Under the pieces are notes generated by a model. It ran no database searches. It saw only the letters and a program-made list of their open reading frames with translations, and was not told the origin of the DNA. The position numbers and the translations under genes were made by a program. 10,228 bases of DNA from Flavobacteriaceae bacterium (lineage in GTDB: Bacteria > Bacteroidota > Bacteroidia > Flavobacteriales > Flavobacteriaceae): positions 1 through 10,228 of the forward strand of contig JAQWON010000127.1 of NCBI GenBank assembly GCA_029245825.1, read 5' to 3'. Shown piece after piece: positions 7,059 through 10,228 of the stretch. Each line of letters opens with the position of its first letter. Positions within the stretch are counted from its first letter, which is position 1.

Positions 7059-7786
7059 AAGTTTCAATAATTACAGTTTGCTACAATTCTTCAAAAACTA
7101 TTTATAAAACACTTGAATCAGTTAAGAATCAAAAATTTAAAAATTTTGAACATATTATTATTGATGGTAAATCAACTGATAATACACTTGAAATTTGTTC
7201 TTCATTCTCACACGTAAAAAAAATAATATCTGAAAAAGACAATGGTGTTTATGATGCATTCAATAAAGGAATTGCATGTTCGGAAGGTGATATAATAGGG
7301 TTTTTAAATTCTGATGATGTCTATTATAATACTAAATCTTTAGACCTTATAGTTCAGAATTTTAATGACAATATAGATTGTGTTTTTGGGAATTTACTTT
7401 ATATAAATTATAAAGGAGAAGTAGTTAGAAGGTGGAAATCAAAAACTTTTAAAAAAGGAGCTTTTAAAAAAGCTTGGATGCCTGCACATCCTACTTTTTA
7501 TTGTAGGAAAGAAATTTATGACAAATTTGGAGGTTATAAGACTAAATACATAATAGCTGGAGACTTTGAATTAATGCTTAGGTTTTTGGAAAGAAAACGG
7601 ATTCGTTCAAAATTTATAGATAAGCCAATTATAAGAATGCTTTCAGGGGGTTTAAGTAATGAAGGGATTATAAGTAAAATAAAAATTTTAAAAGAGGAAT
7701 TTGAGGCCTTTAAAGAAAATAAAATGGACGTTAATAAATTGTTTTATATTTTCCATAAAGCTGGAAAGATTAGGGAGTTTTTTTAA
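7052..7786 (+). CDS. Glycosyltransferase family 2 (GT-A fold)
   Basis: This is a predicted sugar transferase of 244 residues, of the WcaE/WbdN-like kind common in O-antigen and colanic-acid-type clusters. It starts at a GTG that overlaps the end of the aminotransferase gene by 7 bases (GTGCTAA). The fold signature SIITVCYNSSKTI (5-17) binds the nucleotide. HIIIDGKSTDNT (34-45) and ISEKDNGVYDAFNKGI (59-74) follow, and the metal/nucleotide-binding DxD equivalent is FLNSDD (84-89). In the acceptor half, MPAHPTFYCRKEIYDKFGGY (143-162) and IIAGDFELMLRF (167-178) carry the probable catalytic base Asp171. No transmembrane segment is evident, as expected for a cytoplasmic-face enzyme. It lies between the GDP-sugar and dTDP-rhamnose genes, so either sugar type could be its donor. 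It is the last gene before a 34-base gap. Confidence 0.88.
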   Translation: MLKVSIITVCYNSSKTIYKTLESVKNQKFKNFEHIIIDGKSTDNTLEICSSFSHVKKIISEKDNGVYDAFNKGIACSEGDIIGFLNSDDVYYNTKSLDLIVQNFNDNIDCVFGNLLYINYKGEVVRRWKSKTFKKGAFKKAWMPAHPTFYCRKEIYDKFGGYKTKYIIAGDFELMLRFLERKRIRSKFIDKPIIRMLSGGLSNEGIISKIKILKEEFEAFKENKMDVNKLFYIFHKAGKIREFF

Positions 7787-7792
7787 TTCAAT

Positions 7793-7804
7793 TATCTTTA
7801 TAAT
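7793..7804 (+). promoter_or_regulatory. Possible weak promoter before rfbA
   Basis: The 34-base gap between the glycosyltransferase and rfbA is the longest spacer in the window. It holds TATCTTTA (7793-7800), close to the Bacteroidota -7 consensus TAnnTTTG, overlapping an exact TATAAT (7799-7804). No convincing -33/-35 element is seen upstream, and such AT-rich matches arise easily by chance. rfbA-C-D-B may simply be read through from upstream. Confidence 0.2.
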
Positions 7805-7820
7805 ATAAAAGTTTTATTAG

Positions 7821-8690
7821 ATGAAGGGAATTGTTCTCGCAGGTGGGTTTGGAAGTAGATTAAATCCTGTGACTAGGGGCGTTTCTAAACAACTGCTTCC
7901 AGTTTATGACAAACCAATGGTTTATTATCCAATTTCAGTTTTGATGACTGCTGGGATTAATCAAATTTTATTGATAAGCACACCTATGGACCTACCAGCT
8001 TATAAAAGACTTTTGGGTGATGGATCATTTTTTGGAGTAGATCTAAAATATGCAGAACAAAAGGAACCTAATGGACTTGCTGAAGCATTTATTATTGGAG
8101 AAAATTTCATCGGAAAAGATGGAGTTTGCATGATTTTAGGAGATAATATTTTTTATGGAAAAGGGCTAGAAATCCTTATGCAGCAAGCAATTGAAGCATA
8201 TGATGAAGCAACAGTTTTTGGATATAAGGTTAAAGATCCCAAGAGATATGGTGTTATTGAGTTTAATAATGAAGGCAAAGTCATCTCTATTAAGGAAAAA
8301 CCTAAAAAGCCTAAAAGTGACAAAGCTCTAGTTGGATTGTATTTTTATCCAAATGAAGTAATTGAAATAGCTAAAAGTATCACTCCTAGCCCAAGGGGCG
8401 AACTAGAAATCTCATCTATAAATCAAATTTTTTTAGAACAAGGAATTTTAAAAGCAAAAATTTTAGAAAGAGGTTTTGCATGGCTTGATACAGGTACTCA
8501 TGAATCTTTAATAGAAGCAGGGCAATTTGTTCATACACTTGAAAAAAGGCAAGGAATTAAAATAGCATGTCTTGAAGAGATTGCTTTTAAAAAAGGCTGG
8601 ATAAGCCATAAAAAACTTATTTTAAGTGCTAATGCTTTATCTCATACGGAATATGGTCAATATTTATTAAATAGATATAAGACGAAATGA
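7821..8690 (+). CDS. rfbA: Glucose-1-phosphate thymidylyltransferase
   Basis: This enzyme catalyses the first step of dTDP-L-rhamnose synthesis, joining dTTP and glucose-1-phosphate to give dTDP-glucose and pyrophosphate in the cytosol. At 289 residues it is full length. The nucleotidyltransferase signature is at 6-14 (LAGGFGSRL, with Arg13). VSKQLLPVYDKPM (21-33) supplies Lys23, and EPNGLAEAF (82-90) contributes to base recognition. MILGDNIFYG (104-113) has the Mg-binding Asp108. KEKPKKPKS (158-166) holds the sugar phosphate, and FAWLDTGTHESL (219-230) has the second metal ligand Asp223. The C-terminal helical extension with EKRQGIKIACLEEIA, which forms the allosteric dTDP-sugar (feedback) site in RmlA, is present. 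The start codon follows a 34-base gap without a clear Shine-Dalgarno. The gene is joined to rfbC by an ATGA overlap. Confidence 0.97.
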   Translation: MKGIVLAGGFGSRLNPVTRGVSKQLLPVYDKPMVYYPISVLMTAGINQILLISTPMDLPAYKRLLGDGSFFGVDLKYAEQKEPNGLAEAFIIGENFIGKDGVCMILGDNIFYGKGLEILMQQAIEAYDEATVFGYKVKDPKRYGVIEFNNEGKVISIKEKPKKPKSDKALVGLYFYPNEVIEIAKSITPSPRGELEISSINQIFLEQGILKAKILERGFAWLDTGTHESLIEAGQFVHTLEKRQGIKIACLEEIAFKKGWISHKKLILSANALSHTEYGQYLLNRYKTK

Positions 8691-9259
8691 ATATTGAGCT
8701 AACAATTTTTCCAGAAATTTTTATAATCAAACCTAAAACTTTTATTGATAAAAGAGGCTGGTTTATGGAAAGTTTTCGTTTAGATTTTATAGAAAATACT
8801 GCTGGTTATCCTTTAAGGTTTTGTCAAGACAACCTAGTAAAATCCTCTTTTGGAGTTTTAAGAGGACTGCATTATCAAAAACCTCCTTTTGCTCAATCTA
8901 AATTAGTTTCTGTAATATCTGGAAAAGTTATAGATATAATTGTTGATGCTAGAGTTGGATCTCCAAACTTTGGCAAATATATTTCAATAGAATTAAGTAA
9001 TAAAAATCAAAAACAAGTTTTTATCCCAAGGGGATTTGCTCACGGATATATTTGCACGTCTAAAACCTGCATTGTTTCTTATAAGGTTGACAACTATTAT
9101 AATAGAGAATCAGAAGTAACTATTTTTTATGATGATCCTGATTTAAGTATTGACTGGAAAGTACCCCTAGAAGAAATCAATATTTTGGAAAAACAAAACG
9201 ATTCTTTTCTTTTTAGTCAAGTTAATCATTTTGACTTTAAAAAAAACCTTTATGATTAA
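8687..9259 (+). CDS. rfbC: dTDP-4-dehydrorhamnose 3,5-epimerase
   Basis: This cupin-fold enzyme inverts C3 and C5 of dTDP-4-keto-6-deoxyglucose to give dTDP-4-keto-L-rhamnose, the third step of the rhamnose pathway. It has 190 residues, the usual family size. DKRGWFMESF (21-30) is the substrate-binding entry motif. RGLHYQ (59-64) contains the catalytic base His62. KLVSVISGKVIDIIVDARVGSP, from residue 72, forms the conserved jelly-roll strands with Asp87 and Arg89. IPRGFAHGY (113-121) contains His119, which pairs with an acidic residue. YKVDNYYNRESE (132-143) contains Tyr138, the expected general acid. The ATG overlaps the stop of rfbA by four bases (ATGA), and its own last 8 bases overlap the start of rfbD. 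Both junctions indicate coupled translation within the rhamnose cassette. Confidence 0.97.
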   Translation: MNIELTIFPEIFIIKPKTFIDKRGWFMESFRLDFIENTAGYPLRFCQDNLVKSSFGVLRGLHYQKPPFAQSKLVSVISGKVIDIIVDARVGSPNFGKYISIELSNKNQKQVFIPRGFAHGYICTSKTCIVSYKVDNYYNRESEVTIFYDDPDLSIDWKVPLEEINILEKQNDSFLFSQVNHFDFKKNLYD

Positions 9260-10115
9260 AGCGCTAGTAACTGGGTCAAATGGGCAATTAGGAAAATCAT
9301 TTCAACATTGCACTTTAGAATATCCGGAATTTGATTTTATATATAAAGATTTTTTTGAATTAGATATATGCGATGAAAATCAACTTGGAAATTTTTTTAA
9401 AAAAAATAAGGTTAATGTTGTGATCAATTGTGCTGCATACACAGATGTAGATCAGTCAGAAGTTGAAACTGAAAAAGCAGAAAAAATAAATACGAATGCA
9501 GTTGGGATTTTATCTGATTTATCAATAAAATATAAATTCAAGCTAATTCATTTTTCTACTGACTACATATTTGATGGCACTTCAAATAAACCATATGTTG
9601 AAGATTCTCCAATTGCACCGTTAGGTGTTTATGGTAAAACAAAAGCTGAAGGGGAAAAATTGATATTAAAGACCAGAGGTAATGCCTGGATTATAAGGAC
9701 TTCATGGCTTTTCAGTCCTTTTGGGGAAAATTTTGTAAAAAAAATCATATCACTTTCACAAAAAAAAAACAAAATTAATGTAGTTTCAGATCAAATAGGG
9801 AGCCCTACATATACTTTAGATTTAGTAAGGGATGTACTTAAGATAATCTCCAATAGAATTTTAAGTAATGACCCAAAAATTTTGCATTATACAAATGCAG
9901 GTCAAACGAGTTGGTATGAATTTGCTAAAAAAATAAAAGTGTTATGTAAATTAAATTGTTTTATTAATTCTATAGAAACAGATTCTAGTAAAGCTTAAGC
10001 AAAAAGGCCTAAATATTCTGTTCTTAGTTGTGAAAATTTTAAAAAGGAATTTAACTTAAGTCCTCGGTCATGGGAATTGGCACTTCAAGATTGTTTAATT
10101 AGAATGAAGAAATAA
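9252..10115 (+). pseudogene. rfbD: dTDP-4-dehydrorhamnose reductase, interrupted by one in-frame TAA near the C-terminus
   Basis: This SDR enzyme performs the last step to dTDP-L-rhamnose, NAD(P)H reduction of the C4 keto group. The ATG at 9252 (MIKALVTGSNGQLG) overlaps the rfbC stop by 8 bases and is preferred over a TTG at 9231, because family proteins begin right at this strand. The cofactor motif GSNGQLG is at 8-14, NCAAYTDVDQSE at 59-70, STDYIFDG at 102-109 with Thr103, and Tyr127-x-x-x-Lys131 in VYGKTKAEGE. RTSWLFSPFGENFVK (149-163) and SDQIGSPTYT (179-188) are also typical. Codon 249 is TAA (9996-9998), and the same frame continues with AKRPKYSVLSCENF and ends at TAA 10113-10115. AKRP-x-x-SVL is the family's conserved C-terminal motif, so 38 residues including substrate-binding sequence are cut off. 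Read through, it would be 287 residues, normal length. No frameshift or other damage is visible. Confidence 0.88.
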
Positions 10116-10118
10116 GTA

Positions 10119-10228
10119 ATGAAAAAAATAATTTTAGTAACTGGTGGTGCTGGATTTATTGGCTCACATCTTCTGAAATCATTGGTTAAGAAATATCCCC
10201 AAACCCAATTTATAAATTTTGATTCATT
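10119..10228 (+). CDS. rfbB: dTDP-glucose 4,6-dehydratase, N-terminal fragment (3' end outside window)
   Basis: Only 36 codons are present. They begin MKKIILVTGGAGFIGSHLL with the NAD-binding Rossmann motif GGAGFIG at 9-15, followed by VKKYPQTQFINFDS. The KYP...N-x-D spacing is what the Bacteroidota form of RfbB shows just before its LTYAGN motif, and the last two bases (TT) would fit the next Leu codon. RfbB removes water from dTDP-glucose to give dTDP-4-keto-6-deoxyglucose, step two of the rhamnose pathway, and is the one member otherwise missing after rfbA, rfbC and rfbD. It starts three bases after the distal rfbD stop. Another NAD-dependent sugar epimerase cannot be fully excluded from so short a piece. 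Confidence 0.82.
   Translation, partial: MKKIILVTGGAGFIGSHLLKSLVKKYPQTQFINFDS

Noticed and set aside
9231..9251. TTG at 9231 as the start of rfbD
   Set aside because: It adds residues not found in the family; the ATG at 9252 puts the GSNGQLG motif at its usual distance from the N-terminus.
6372..9998. A changed genetic code in which TAA is a sense codon
   Set aside because: Several genes here end with TAA exactly where their families end (gmd 1647-1649, rfbC 9257-9259, rfbD distal stop 10113-10115), so TAA works as a stop. Only local readthrough or sequence error remains possible.

Overview
The window is one continuous block of surface-polysaccharide genes (O-antigen, capsule or exopolysaccharide), all on the + strand and packed with overlaps of a few bases or gaps of a few tens of bases. 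The DNA is strongly AT-rich, and most starts lack a clear Shine-Dalgarno sequence. The rhamnose-pathway proteins resemble Bacteroidota versions: the dehydratase N-terminus has the KKYP...N-D layout and RfbD has a YPEFDF-type insert. An AT-rich, possibly marine, flavobacterium-like member of the Bacteroidota is the best guess. This is inference; another AT-rich lineage cannot be excluded.

Layout: (1) 2-535, the 3' end of a family-2 glycosyltransferase. (2) 528-2586, gmd and fcl, which convert GDP-mannose through GDP-4-keto-6-deoxymannose to GDP-L-fucose. (3) 2586-4795, two GT4-like (GT-B) glycosyltransferases. (4) 4792-7058, two PLP-fold sugar enzymes joined by an ATGA overlap. The first is a ColD-like 3-dehydratase in which the usual PLP lysine is a histidine. 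The second is a GDP-perosamine-synthase-like 4-aminotransferase interrupted by one in-frame TAA. (5) 7052-7786, a family-2 glycosyltransferase. (6) 7821-10228, the dTDP-L-rhamnose genes in the order rfbA, rfbC, rfbD, rfbB. Here rfbD also carries one in-frame TAA, and rfbB runs off the window.

Two nucleotide-sugar branches therefore feed at least four glycosyltransferases. The dTDP branch makes L-rhamnose. The GDP branch is unusual because Gmd's product is the likely substrate of three enzymes encoded here: Fcl (fucose), the ColD-like enzyme (3,6-dideoxy sugars such as colitose) and the perosamine-synthase-like enzyme (4-amino-4,6-dideoxymannose). The tight ColD-Per pairing suggests a 3-deoxy-4-amino sugar (GDP-3-deoxyperosamine) as one possible product; this is a hypothesis. 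No manB/manC, acetyltransferase, flippase or polymerase gene lies in the window.

The main anomaly is the two in-frame TAA codons (6372-6374 and 9996-9998). Each lies inside an otherwise intact, conserved enzyme whose reading frame continues normally afterwards. They may be consensus errors, recent nonsense mutations or readthrough sites. No RNA gene, mobile element, CRISPR array or convincing terminator was seen, and there is no gene-free stretch longer than 300 bases.
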